64,000 nt of DNA, taken from assembly GCA_030765055.1 (NCBI GenBank), contig CM060953.1:186209268-186273267 (forward strand), in the 5' to 3' direction. This document shows positions 53,701 to 64,000 of the stretch, in pieces (the stretch's first letter is position 1; the number at the start of each line of letters is the position of its first letter). The position numbers and the translations under genes are program-made. Source of the DNA: Mantis religiosa (lineage: Eukaryota; Arthropoda; Insecta; Mantodea; Mantidae). The notes under the pieces are model-generated. The model was not told where the DNA came from. It ran no database searches and saw nothing but the letters and a program-made list of their open reading frames with translations.

Positions 53701-54659
53701 TTTGCAGCCGGATATTGAAAACTAATATTTAAAAAATAAATGAGCAAGGATAACAATCGTATAAATTAAGGAAGTATCATTATGAGTACGTCATTGTCCA
53801 ACAATAGAAGGAAAAATGAAGGGGTGATTGTAGGGGTAAAGTATTTCGTAATTCGGGTGATCATCTTACCAGTTCTGTTTTACAACAAGATAATGGAATC
53901 AGAGTGACGAGGGAAACGACGAAAAAAGACCAAGTCAAAAGGATAAGTACTACAGAATGTAATAATCAAATAAAAAAGCTATCTCCTTTGTATCGAAAAG
54001 AAGTTACGGATCAAGAGGGTAAAGCTCAGAGCGTGTAATAAAAGAAAAAAGCTGAAAACGTATACAGTCCATCTCTATGCAAATACCTTAAAGTGCCGTC
54101 GAGTTCTACCTCCATTCTCCAGAGAGGGCAAACAAAACATCAAACTACCCTGGCATTCGAGTCTCTCAGGCACCAACGTCAATAAAACAAATGTCCGGCT
54201 ATTTGCCTCTCATGTTTACTGATATCTCACTGGAGGAAGAAGTCAACTGCTAGGCAGAAAATGCAGATACAAAAGGAAGAGAGAGATACGGTCAATACCA
54301 GCTCCCATTCCAATATCGTCTCTTCGGTGGAAAACACTTTCCTATTTTGGAATACACCTGTTGTATTACTCCGCACCCATCTGTTACGCCATATTACGTT
54401 CAAAATAATATTGTCTGCACAAGAATCAACCTTTACCGAGCCACCGAAGTGCTGGCTGTATAAAGCCAGAAGGTTTTGGCTGCGTGCCAATCCGTTAGGG
54501 GTTTTACCGCAGATAAGATTTTTCTTTTAGGAATTTTGTAGGATATGTTGTGGGTTTTGAGATGCAAATTTATTTTTATGTACTTTCAGGTTGTGGGAAT
54601 GGATGCAATACCTATCACCCTGGTGTTTTATTTTTAAAATTTGAGTTTAAGTAGAAACA
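53701..54659. other. No gene seen
   Basis: Spacer between a mariner and a LINE. The frames at 54227-54530 carry no recognised motif. Confidence 0.45.
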
Positions 54660-56125
54660 TTTTGATACAAATAGCTTAGAAGAATTCTGTAGAGCTCAGC
54701 TTTAGCTGCTGTTAGGATTACCTCCTGGGTTATCTCGGGTACCCGTAACCCATGTGGGATACCCGGAACAGCCTGGAACGTAATCGAGTGGGGTCATAAT
54801 CTCCCAATGATCTAACAAGGCTGTCTCTATGTCTGGGTAAATTAGCGCAGAATTTTGATGCTCGGCGTCTAATTTCATCCTCCACGTAAGGAAGACCCGA
54901 AGCTTCATGAAGCAACCTGGTAGGAAAGTAATGACCCACAGAATATATGGACCGTAGTCCTCTTTCCTGTGCACGTTGAAGCCATGCCAACCAGCTATCT
55001 GCGACCATGCCCCAGATCTCGCAGGCATATAGCATCACCGGGATTACCAGCGCTCGGAAGAGGTATAACTTCCGACCAACCGGCATCGACGTCAACCCCA
55101 GAATTGGATAAAGAGAAGCAATTGCTCCCTGCACCCTCACCAATAGGTGCCTGATGTGCTGGAGAAAATTTAGACCTCTGTCTAGTTTGACTCCTAGGTA
55201 CTGGACAGAGTTAGTCCACTCTATCCTTCGTCCTCGGAAGCTGCAGTTTGGGGCAGTCTCCGGAGGTGTGGCGCTTTGTAAAAAGTATGACGTGGATTTT
55301 GTCAGGGTTAACGGACATCCGCCAACGCCGACACCACTGTTGTGTGAGGCGGAGTGTCTTTTAAGGGGCTGAAGGCTCTGATGATGTGTCTGTCCTTGCA
55401 GAACAGAAGCACGTCGTCAGCGTATTGTGCCATTTCGACTCGTGGCTCTGTGGGAAAGTCTGCCATAAAGACATTGAATAAGCTGGGGGATAGTACAGAG
55501 CCTTCGGGGACTCCGCCTCTCATTGGTCTCAATGTTGATTTTTCCCCGCGACTGTAACTTTGAAGGTGCGGTGTCGTAGGAAGCTGTGTATCTTGTTGAT
55601 CATCTGTGCTGGGAGCCCCAGGTGGATCAGTTTGTATAGGAGCCGGGCATGCCATGTGGTAGAGAAGCCCTTCTCGCCGTCGAACGGAACTGCAGCCGTG
55701 AAGGCGCCCTCCTGGAAGTCCAGGGCAGCAGTCTCCACCACACGCAGTAGCTGCTGGTCTGTCGAGTGCCCAGGACGAAATCCAAACTGATGGTGGGGAA
55801 TGGCTTGAATTTCTCCCAGTATTGGGGACAAGCAGGTGAGAAACAATCTCTAGAGAGTTTTCGAGAGGTTGGAAAGAAGGCTAATGGATCGGTAGCTGGA
55901 AGGCCGTATCGGACTCTTTCCAGGTTTCAATATGCAAATCATCCGGGTCTCCCACCACTCTCGTGGAAAGTACCCGAGGGTAAGACACATACTGAAAATC
56001 CTAGTTAGAAAGAGAACCGCGTTGAAGGTAAGATGACGGAGCATGAGAGGTGTCAGCTGGTCCGGCCCAGCCGCCTTTTTAGTTTGAGACACTGAATCAA
56101 CCTTTCGTATTAAACGAATAATCAT
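54660..56125 (-). mobile_element. Jockey-group LINE, 5'-truncated, RT domain nearly complete
   Basis: The same family as 8502-9190 but longer. Read on the minus strand it covers the RT from the fingers (56125) to the protein end (54730) and a short 3' segment with GGTAATCCTAACAGCAG that resembles the 3' flank of the other copy. It lies between two mariners of one family. Confidence 0.8.
54730..56125 (-). pseudogene. Jockey-group reverse transcriptase, frameshifted
   Basis: Pieces in order. First, 56125-55850 has KKAAGPDQLTP and ICILKPGKSPIRPSSYRSI. A stop follows at the junction. Second, 55846-55529 has HHQFGFRPGHSTDQQL and the motif A region AVPFDGEKGFSTTWH, where the group consensus is D-x-x-K/R-A-F-D. 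Third, 55655-55308 has GGVPEGSVLSPSLFNVFMADF and AQYADDVLLFC. Fourth, 55143-54730 is the thumb, with ALVIPVMLYACEIWGM and the GYGYPR end. At least three frameshifts or stops disable it; motif B has PEGS where PQGS is usual. Confidence 0.8.
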
Positions 56126-56387
56126 AAATATATTAAGGTGACTTGTAGGTCAAAACGACAAAATTATATTTTTCAAACATGAGTCTATAATAGTGCATAT
56201 GGTTTTGAGAATCTCCGCACCGAATTTCAGGGTCCAAATATTAGCGGAATGTAGCACAATGGCGCTTAGCGGACAATGGCGCTCATGTAATATTTTTGAG
56301 AAAATGTTTCTAGCAGATAGTGTATACCACTGGCATCTAGCGGACAGTCTGGGTAACGCACAGGAGGATCGTGGCCATGGAGCCATA

Positions 56388-57599
56388 GACCGTCTGAAAA
56401 GTTTCCGACCTAATAAAGATAAAAGATATTTTTTTCAACATAGTCTTCTTGTAACTCTACACACTTCTCCCAGCGATGCTCACATCTCCATAACCCGTAC
56501 AAATAGTACTCGGCGTTTTTCTCTGCAAAATAATTGTTCACGAAGGTGGTTGCCTCTTCATTTGACGAAAATCTCTGTCCTCCGAGCGCAATTTTCAGAT
56601 GAGGTAACAAAAAGAAGTCGCTTGGGGCTAGATCTGGTGAGTAAGGTGAATAGCCAAGCAGTTCAAATCATAGTCCGTGGATTGTCGCCATCACGACTGC
56701 TGAGATGTGAGACGCTGCGTTGTCTTGGTGAAACAGGATTTTCTTTTTCTACAAATGTGGCCGTTTCTACACAAGTTCTGCCTTCAGCTTGTCAAATAAT
56801 GATGGTATGCACCTTTAATGGTTTTTCCTTTTTAGAGACAATCGATTAAAATAACTCTATGCTTATCCCAAACAAAAGTCATATCTTTCTTTTTTTGAGC
56901 CGGTTCCCCCTTTGCAGTCCACTGTTTGGACTGTATTTTTCCTTCGGACGTATAACGGTGTATCTAAGTTTCATCTAGAGCAATTAATCGGCGCCAAAAC
57001 TCGGATCTATTGCACCTAAACTGCTCCAACAGAGCATTGGAAATGTTCATTCGAACACGCTTTTGGTCTAACGTGAGCAAACGCGGTACCCAACGCGCGG
57101 ACAGCTTTCTCATGTCTAAATGTTGATTTAATATGTAACAATCACGTTCTTTTGACATGTTCATAGCCTCTGCTATCTCTCTCTTTAATTCAGCAGTCGT
57201 CTAGCACCATTTCGTGAACTTTGGCGATGTTTCCGTCGGTAATTGCAGTTTTTCGACGTCCCGAACGTTCATCGTCCCTCAAGCTCTTACGGCCACGTTT
57301 AAATTCAGCTGCTCAAAATTTTGCATTGAGGTAAATGATGGTGCAGAGTCCCCATACACAGAGTTTACTAATCTTTCATTTGCAAAGGTGTAATGTCTCT
57401 CAAAAACAAATATTTAATGACAGCTCGATACTCGATCTTGTTCATTTTCATAAAAACACTCACATCAACTCACTCAAGCAACTGTTACATAACAATTGAG
57501 CGTCAGAAATGACTGAAACTTCGGAGAGCTACTGTCAACAGATGAAGAACGAAATTCATGTTCATGTTGAGGTCGCAAACTTTTCAGAACACCCTCGTT
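56388..57599 (-). mobile_element. mariner element, fourth family, minus orientation
   Basis: Inverted repeats next to TA: GACCGTCTGAAAAGTTTCCG from 56388, and the complement of AACTTTTCAGAACACCCTCGTT ending 57599. The internal gene runs 57451 to 56410. It lies about 2.7 kb from its sister copy at 52428-53698, in the opposite direction. Confidence 0.85.
56410..57451 (-). pseudogene. mariner transposase pseudogene, no normal stop
   Basis: The start is MKMNKIEYRAVIKYLF at 57451. A broken middle follows. The 57164-56964 frame has MNMSKERDCYILNQHLDMRK, ARWVPRLLTLDQKR and RRLIALDET, with the first catalytic Asp kept. More lesions follow, then 56610-56410 with FPHLKIALGGQRFSSNEEA-type sequence and DYVEK. 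The usual stop after VEK has been lost and the frame runs a few codons into the terminal repeat. The second and third Asp regions are poorly preserved. Confidence 0.8.
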
Positions 57600-57601
57600 T
57601 A

Positions 57602-58895
57602 TATCCCTCACTATGTTGTGGATTAGAGTATATGAGGATGCAAGATGGAAAGTTTATGTTTCTAAGAATTAGGTACTTAATACCTTAAAGATCACTTCGT
57701 AAACATTTCAATTTCTCAAGTTGGAGACTAAAACCTTAAAAAATAATACGGCAGCTTTCCTGCCTTTTCTTCAACGAGCTATGTTTAAAAGAACCACTTC
57801 TCCTAATCCCTACACGTGTATTAATATAAAAATTTGTAAAAACTGTTTTATAATATATCCCCTAATAAGTGCAGTGGCAGTAACGTGTGTCGTAGTGTGG
57901 TGGAAGCACAAAGAACCAAGATTCGATTTCTGGTACCGGCGTGGAGATTTTCTCACGCTGGAAGACTTGGCACGGGATGCACTTAGTCTCATAAAGCCTT
58001 TGAGAGACCAAGTTGAGGAGCTACTGCACCCCATCCATGCCGCCTATGATGGGAAGAGGTGGAGGGCGCAGTGGCCGAGAGGGATGTTGCACCGCGGGGT
58101 TAGTTTGTCGGAGAATGCAATACAAAGGATGCGGCAGTTCACACACAATACGATTTTGTTAGTCTCAGTTTTGTTTCTTGGCTCACTTTCAGCTTGTCGC
58201 AATAATCACTTCTGTGGTTACGCTGACAGCTAAACAAAGCTTTGTTTGCCTCATTACGTTGACGTGACATCACAGAGACTGCGTGTCTGTCAGAGAGGGA
58301 GAGATGTTGATGTATTACCATCAGGATATACCACACCCCTTTTAATACCACGTGGAAACAATTGCCAACTAGGAACAACAAATGTCACAACCTATGACGT
58401 TCACACAGAACTCTGAGTTTCTATTTCAACTTACACGAAAGCATATCGTAACTTAAAGTATATTTCCTGATGGAAGGTGTATATGAGGCTTGCTTTTAGG
58501 GCAATTTTGATTCTCTTGTACCAGCAGAGGAAGTTTACATTCCACTCAAAACATGGACTTCACCGGAAATATGAACTGAGGCACCTGAATCGAAGATGAA
58601 AGAGGAGAAGGAAAGAAAAACAAAATGGGGTAAATAATAAGCACTAACTGCAGGAAAATCCTCCCCTATCACAACAACCCTTTAGACGCAAAATGTTCCT
58701 GGTTTCTGACTTTAACAACCTCTAAGTACCACCTATACACGAAGTTCATCTTTATTCCTTATTTCCCGACTTCCGATTGAACAAGAATGACGTCATAGTT
58801 GACTGGTGAGTATCTTGAAATCATAGTGCCCTATACAGAGAAGAAGCGCTATTTTTTCCGGAACAGAAAGTGTAGTTGTGCTGTTTACTAATACG
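57602..58895. other. No recognised gene
   Basis: A 170-codon plus-strand frame at 57721-58233 has one hydrophobic stretch (LISAVAVTCVVVW) and no motif I recognise. Without a homologue or second copy I do not call it a gene. Confidence 0.4.
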
Positions 58896-58904
58896 AACAG
58901 CTTT

Positions 58905-59129
58905 TGCCCGCCTCGGTAACGTAGTGGTAGCATGTCTGCCTCGCGTTCAAAAGGTCCCGAGTTCAAATCTCGGTCAGGGTGAGTTATCTGGATAAGGTTT
59001 TTCCGGGGTTTTCCCTTATCCTTACAGACGAATGTCCATGGAACTTGTACACATTTGAGCATAATTTCACCCATTTCATTCACGGTCCGATATTACTTAA
59101 CGTTGGAGGACGTAAAATTACAAACAAAA
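58905..59129 (+). mobile_element. SINE A, full length, with 9-bp target duplication
   Basis: Head GCCCGCCTCGGTAACGTAGTG, B box GAGTTCAAATCTC near 58962-58974, body GGATAAGGTTTTTCCGGGG, and end GTTGGAGGACGTAAAATTAC followed by an A-rich tail. It is flanked by AACAGCTTT at 58896-58904 and 59130-59138. Compared with other copies a short body segment around the CCATGGA box is missing (about 59030). Confidence 0.9.
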
Positions 59130-59138
59130 AACAGCTTT

Positions 59139-59619
59139 CCCTGGATATAAACACAGAGTCTACGTTTTTATGGCTGAATACTAATTTCGTACCGGCATTT
59201 AAGTTGGTGCGACATATAAGTGTAATTTAAACCGCTGTATAGATGAGTTTATGCAACGTTATCTAGCATTCAGAGAAGTCCCTCGGAGCGTAATGTTGTC
59301 AAAAGTACCCAGGTACTGTTAAATTGACATGCTTTTGTTTGCAACATAAACGTCTTACGTTTTATCAGTATATGATATAAACTTTTGTCATTCTTACGCT
59401 TAATTAAAATATCTATTAATGTTGCTATCCTTATGTCTTTTAAGGGCATGTATGACTGAAATTTCATGAAAATCGTGAAAATATCGACTTTTTTATTTTA
59501 ATTCTATAAAATAATTTAGACATTCCCGAATGTGAAAAATGCATAATTTGCCTCCGAACGCCATTTTTAAATGCTTATTTGAATGTCGGTGGCCTTTAAA
59601 CTCTGTCAGAGTCACGCCC
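59139..59619. other. No gene seen
   Basis: AT-rich spacer. No signal. Confidence 0.4.
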
Positions 59620-59968
59620 TCTTTTGCCTACATCCACATTCTTTGTCTGTTTTCCGTTCCTAAATTTACAATTCAAGAAAAGAAAAATAAGGCTTTCAGA
59701 CAAAATAGTTCCTAAAATGTTGCCAATATATCAGAGGCTGGGTAGTCTTAAGTCATTGGAGCTGCAGCAAAATATCAGAGGTGAAAGTGTAGTAGACTCA
59801 GCAAGGAAAACTTCAGTGCAGCGAGATGAGACTCGTATCCTGCAAAGCAAGAAGCGAAGTTGTGCAGAAGAAAAGCAACATCTAAAGAAGAAAAAGGTGG
59901 AAAAAGCAGAAACAGAGGAGAGGAAAAAGAAATCTGAGGGTCCAACCTATCAGCCTGGTGGATTTTAA
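59620..59968 (+). pseudogene. Probable Mutator-like transposase C-terminal end
   Basis: A 114-codon frame with LPIYQRLGSLKSLELQQ, then a strongly basic, Lys-rich coiled-coil-like stretch (CAEEKQHLKKKKVEKAETEERKKK) and the end EGPTYQPGGF before the stop. The aromatic-Gly-Phe ending parallels DTDYGYGKF at the end of the fragment at 17491. That similarity and the basic linker are the only basis for the family call. Confidence 0.4.
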
Positions 59969-61092
59969 TGTGAGTTATGCAATCAAATCTTTAATCGCTG
60001 TTTTCTCAACGTTCATATTTTCAGCATTTTTCTTCCTGTAAAATGCTCCTTGCTATGCAGTTCTTGTACTGCATTCATGAAATTTCCTACACAGGTTCAG
60101 AATATCATGAGGAATGGAAATTGCTCTAGGTTTTATTGTGAAATGTATATAAGCATATATTTTTAATTTTCAAACACAAAACTTACAGTTTTTAGACAAA
60201 AAAAGAATATTTGTAAATTAAAAAATTTTTGTGACCTAAACTAAAGGAGACACAGAAAAACCCAGAGCAATTTCAAAAAGTATGTGTATTATGAACATAG
60301 GGTTAAAATATTAGACCAAAATTCAAAATATTTTGTCGCAAGGGACTTTTTAGTGACGTAACCAAAAACATACAAAATTTATCATAGTTTCTAAACTGCT
60401 GGAGAAAAATGTTTTAAATTTAGGTTGTAACATGTTTACATTATACTACACCTATGATGTAAATTTGAAAAAGCTAGCATTATTAGTTCAGAATTTGAAA
60501 ATCTCAGCCATACATACCCTTAAAACCAATAGCTACATCAAACATTTCCAAGGTACAGGATCCGTGTTACCGTAAAAAGAGAGACACTGGACGCTATAAA
60601 GTGATTAATCCTAATCTAGAAGCAAAAAATAATGTTATGACAGAAAGGCCTCAAGCATATCTTCTCGCAATACAGACAGTGTTTAAGGGGAAGAGAGGAA
60701 ATATAAGAAAATGGACACATAAGACTATGTACTAGAGATATTTTCTTGTTTAGACTTGGATAAAAGCTTTGTACATATTGTAACACTAATTTTTCATTCC
60801 TAGAACATGTTTTACTAATTTTCTGGTCTTTAATGAAGTTACATTGCTAGGAAACTGTGGGTGACAAAAAAACAATTGAGATCAAATTAAAATATTTCTA
60901 TTTTATTTGACAGGTTTACAATATGCATATATGTCTACTATAACAGAATAACAGATGTTCATTGTGAAATAAGTGTTCATTGACTTATCATTTCGTATAT
61001 TTTTCATGGTATACTTTTCTGCCTGCATAATAAGCTTTGCAGTGCATTACATTGCAGTATATAGTTTTTAAACACAGTTATCGTATCTGCGC
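59969..61092. other. No gene; contains dispersed repeat copy 2 at 60330-60500
   Basis: AT-rich DNA downstream of the transposase fragment. It may be the 3' part of the same transposon. Confidence 0.4.
60330..60500 (+). repeat. Dispersed repeat, copy 2
   Basis: Shares TTGTCGCAAGGGAC, TGACGTAACCAAAAA and AAAAGCTAGCATTATTAGTT, in order, with 24210-24405. Confidence 0.6.
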
Positions 61093-61104
61093 ACCAGGCG
61101 AAAT

Positions 61105-61178
61105 GCTTCTTCTTCTTCTTCTTCTTCTTCTTCTTCTTCTTCTTCTTCTTCTTCTTCTTCTTCTTCTTCTTCTTCTTC
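61105..61178. repeat. (CTT)n microsatellite, LINE tail
   Basis: About 24 perfect trinucleotides. It forms the 3' tail of the RTE-like LINE on the minus strand. Confidence 0.95.
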
Positions 61179-61179
61179 A

Positions 61180-62190
61180 CTTCATGGCATAGGCAATCAA
61201 GTGCCTGTTCCGCCTTCGAAGTCCTCCAGCCATCGTTTCCTGGGTCTGCCCACCGATCTCCTATCTTTAGGATGATACTGTAATATTTGTTTTGTAAGTC
61301 TATTATCTGGCATTCTTTCAATATGTTCCTTCCATTTTTGTTTGAGATCTTTTAACCTATCATTCATACTAAAAAAGTCCAGCTGTTCTCTTATATTTTC
61401 ATTTCTTATTAAGTCCCTCTTCGTGCATCCTTTCACACTTCTCAAAAATTTCATTTCTGAAGTCTGTATTTTACTCTGTTGCTTTTTAGTTAACGTCCAA
61501 GTCTCACTTCCGTATGTCAGTATAGGTACAGCCATAACTTTGTAGAACTTTAATTTTGTTTCTTTACGTATTTTGTTTCTAAATGTTCTATTTATTGTTC
61601 CACACACTCTTTGAAATTTGCATATTTTATTGTAGACATCATATTCCTTGTCATAACTAACATCAGTTCCCAAATAGTTAAAATTGCTTACCTGTTCAAC
61701 GCAACGATTTTTTGTAACTATTTTTGTTCTAATTGGCTCTTTCCCAATGAATGCCATTACCTTTGATTTTATAAAAGAAGTTTTCATATTATATTACTTA
61801 CAAAGTTCACTAAGTTTAAAAATAGATTTTTGCAAGGGAGACTCACTATTTTGTATAATAACTAAGTCGTCAGCAAACAATAAAATATTTTAAAAGGTTT
61901 TTATTTGAAATTTTAAAACCTACATTCACTAGCTGCTTCCATTTGCACACTAGGTCGTCAATATAAATACTAAAAAGTGTAGATGATAAAGTACACCCTT
62001 GTCTGACACCCTGATTAGTAAGATTTTTTTTAGAAATTTTACCATTGTTCCTCACATTTATTTTTGTTTGGAAGTAGAAGCATTGTATCATTTTTACTAA
62101 TTGCTGTGGGTATTCTCGTTGTTCCAATATTTGCCACGTTTTGCATCGCTTTACCCTATCGAAGGTTTTTTCAAAGTCAACAAACGCCAT
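61180..62190 (-). pseudogene. RTE-like reverse transcriptase C-terminal half, one frame break
   Basis: The 62190-61870 frame has MAFVDFEKTFDRVKR (first catalytic Asp), NQGVRQGCTLSSTLFSIYIDDL (motif B). The FADD box falls in the broken region around 61870-61800 (text ...LFADDLV... is suggested by TAAGTCGTCAGCAAACAA read in reverse). The next frame (61787-61197) has SNFNYLGTDVSYD, VPILTYGSETWTLTKKQ and GRPRKRWLEDFE at the C-terminus. One or two frameshifts disable it. Confidence 0.8.
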
Positions 62191-62357
62191 ATGCGTTTCG
62201 TTATTAAACTCCCTATGTTTACCAGGCGAAATTACGTACCTTTATATTACGCGGGCAGAACCACCTCTCAAATTGTATATTAACCTGCCGGTAGAGGGAG
62301 GCTCAAAGTTGCTGTCAACATATTTAATACGATCGCAAGCCGCTAGGGGAATCGTAT

Positions 62358-62783
62358 TGTGACTTTGTGGTTTCGTAGAATTAAAAGTTCGAGTTGCAGA
62401 TATTCCAAATGATTTTATTTGCGTAGAAATACACTGTTCAATTCTCACGTAACAGCATTACGTCACATACAAAACACAATCTACCAAGGTCGATGACCAC
62501 ACAAACAGCGTTCTGATTGCATCTGTTTACACCACTCCTGCTACGTCTCTATGTTTTACGACTCCTCTGGCGTGTAACAATCTCGTATATATACCTCCAA
62601 TGACAATTTCTAGACTGTTCTAAAACAAGCGAGAAACCGAACAACCTCTATCAATCAAGAACTCACTAGAAATTTCCATTTACCTCACTTATATGCGTCG
62701 GTAAGTCTTTTATCTCCTCTATCTTTATTTGCCGGCTCTCTGTGAACACAAGGCGCGCTATCCTAGGTAACGGGTTCGCGATA
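62358..62783 (-). mobile_element. Ty3/gypsy-type solo LTR
   Basis: About 426 bp in minus orientation, from CGCGAACCCGTTACC (sense start near 62781) to ACCACAAAGTCACA (62358). It has GTATATATACG near 62585 (TATA in sense) and AAATAAAATC as polyadenylation signal. It is a divergent relative of the LTR at 26426-26917. The first two sense bases appear mutated (TA instead of TG). No internal region adjoins. Confidence 0.7.
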
Positions 62784-63146
62784 ATATATAAACGCGCTCC
62801 ATCAGCGATGCTATTGATGACGTCAAATTTTACGCGGTAAGGTCACTTTTTTTAAAGCTTTATTAAAACAAAAACAAGGAGCATCGCTTCTCATATGGAA
62901 GTGGGGTTAGGTGAGGGAAAGTTCAGGTAGGGTTAGGCAGATACCGCGTTGAGCACTCTGGTAATTGTCGTTTATTTGTAGCAGCATGAATCATGCTGAC
63001 TGGCGAAAGTGTATAAGGCCAGGATGGCAGGCATGGCTTGCACCCTGGAAGCCAGACTGGGAATTCGGTGACGGAGTTAGTTAGCGGTATTTTCTAGAGG
63101 GTCCGGGCCTAGAGGGCGTTCCGGTACCGGTGCGTTGGCGTATTGC
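62784..63146. other. No gene seen
   Basis: Spacer containing a GC-richer stretch from 63.0 kb that may be the 3' continuation of the LINE ORF1 region on the minus strand. Confidence 0.4.
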
Positions 63147-64000
63147 TCAGTCATTTGGTCGGGATTGGAGCTCAATGTAGATCTGGTCGAGAGACTCGTC
63201 GAGCATCTTGTGGTATTCTTCCACACGATGCATTTTGTTGTCGCAGGCGGCGGTGAGTTGAAAGTGATGGTCTAGTCTTGCTCCGATGTTGTTGATTCCG
63301 TCCTGTGTGGTGTGGTGTGATTCGATTGTCTGCTTTAGGGATTCTTCTAGTGCGCTGAGGTTGGGAACTATAGCTGCGAGATGTTTCTGTGTGTCTCGGT
63401 GGTACTTGGCAATGACAGTTATGATGAAATCTTGGAGCGAAGTATGTGTTGGTGCAATGTTGCTCACCTCGGTGTGTAGGTTTTGCAGGCTATCGGTGAG
63501 GGCGGATGCGGCGGTCGAAGTCTCAAGCGAGGTGAGGCGTCTGCTGATGTTCTGTACCTCTTCTTGAAGACTCTGTAGAATGGTCCTCAAGTCCTCGCTG
63601 GGTGCGGAAGCTGGTGGTGCAGGTGTTGGATGTGTCGCCGGAGGCGTCTCTGTCGTGAGTCGGCGAGGGTAGAGAGGGCACTGCGCCTGGCCTGTGAAGT
63701 GGCCTAAGCCGTCGCAGGTGGCGCAGTATCGGCGTCGATGGCGGAGGTCATGGCTGGTGCACTGCGACGTCAGGCCCGGTGCTCCGCATGAGTGGCACCT
63801 GGCAGGTGCAGCGCAGGAGGTGGCGACGTGGCCGTAGCCAGAGCATCGGCGACACGGAGTGTATCTACACGCTCTGCTTGCCTCGATTCTGAGACACCGC
63901 CCTAATAAGGCAGGCCCGTCCTCAAGGCAGCTTCGAGGTCAGCGGCGTCGGTGAACTGGAGACGGACCTGGTTCGAAGGTCCGTAGTGGGTGGAGATGCT
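63147..64000 (-). pseudogene. LINE ORF1 (gag-like): RNA-binding region, zinc knuckles, coiled coil; partial at window edge
   Basis: Reading from the right edge: a short N-terminal piece (VRLQFTDAADLEAALRTGLPY) that ends in TAG in its frame near 63902. In the next frame come two clear zinc knuckles, CRRCSGYGHVATSC (CX2CX4HX4C) and YCATCDGLGHFTGQAQC (CX2CX4HX5C), with an intervening CHSCGAPG. A Pro/Thr-rich linker (ETPPATHPTPAPPASAPS) follows, then about 140 residues with heptad-like Leu/Ile spacing. The stop is at 63147. This layout fits Jockey-group ORF1. One frameshift near 63905 breaks it. Confidence 0.7.

Larger units (their letters stand above)
61105..62220 (-). mobile_element. RTE-like LINE, 5'-truncated, with (GAA)n tail and 12-bp target duplication
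   Basis: The minus-strand element is flanked by ACCAGGCGAAAT at 61093-61104 and 62221-62232. Its 3' end is a (GAA)n microsatellite (CTT repeats, 61105-61178 on plus) placed directly after the end of the RT ORF with almost no 3'UTR, as in RTE-type LINEs. The coding region (62190-61197) is the RT C-terminal half. Confidence 0.85.

Noticed and set aside
57721..58233. 170-codon frame as a host gene
   Set aside because: One hydrophobic stretch but no recognised domain, second copy or splice context.

Overview
This window looks like intergenic DNA from a large, transposon-rich insect genome. The evidence is RNA-pol-III SINEs with tRNA-like heads, many mariner copies, Jockey, I, CR1 and RTE-like LINEs, Ty3/gypsy solo LTRs with short target duplications, and long microsatellite tails. 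A polyneopteran (orthopteran, cockroach or stick-insect type) would fit, but that is inference from repeat style only. I recognise no host gene, no rRNA, no functional tRNA gene and no intact transposase or reverse transcriptase in 64 kb. Almost every protein-like stretch is a broken mobile-element gene.

Layout. 1-4.4 kb: LINE 3' ends, a tRNA-derived SINE (SINE A), a DDE transposase fragment, a long tRNA-headed element (SINE B) carrying a 526-bp insertion, and an LTR. 4.8-17 kb: a degraded DDE transposase, four mariner-type copies (one with a SINE inside it), LINE fragments, and a 1.33-kb inverted-repeat transposon encoding a protein I know only as a recurrent, unclassified arthropod repeat protein. 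17-29.8 kb: Mutator-like fragments, a CR1-like LINE nested inside another LINE's 3'UTR, a Jockey and a solo LTR with clear target duplications, a DD41D Tc1/mariner relative with long inverted repeats, and an I-like LINE with RNase H. 30-32.5 kb: a possible Crypton-like fragment and a long compound microsatellite.

32.5-39.65 kb is the most striking part. A single SINE B copy has been inflated by an in-place minisatellite of about 115 units of 54 bp. The single-copy precursor of the unit can be read in the unexpanded SINE B at 2.9-3.9 kb. The array has higher-order structure, and a second tRNA-headed SINE has inserted next to it with an 11-bp target duplication.

40.2-42.6 kb is a tandem array of tRNA-like modules (about 310-bp units with an inner 91-bp repeat). 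43-47.7 kb holds Mutator-like, mariner and pogo-like fragments. 47.7-52.3 kb is a 2.28-kb tandem duplication of a defective Ty3/gypsy fragment (LTR plus partial pol lacking the integrase core) whose unit begins exactly at the LTR edge. 52.4-57.6 kb holds two mariners of one family in opposite orientation around a Jockey-like LINE. 58.9-64 kb holds a SINE A copy and an RTE-like LINE, both with perfect target duplications, a solo LTR, and a LINE ORF1 (zinc knuckles plus coiled coil) running off the right edge.

There is no shared pathway. The biology is serial insertion, nesting, internal deletion and tandem amplification. The target duplications and empty sites let a relative order of events be read directly.
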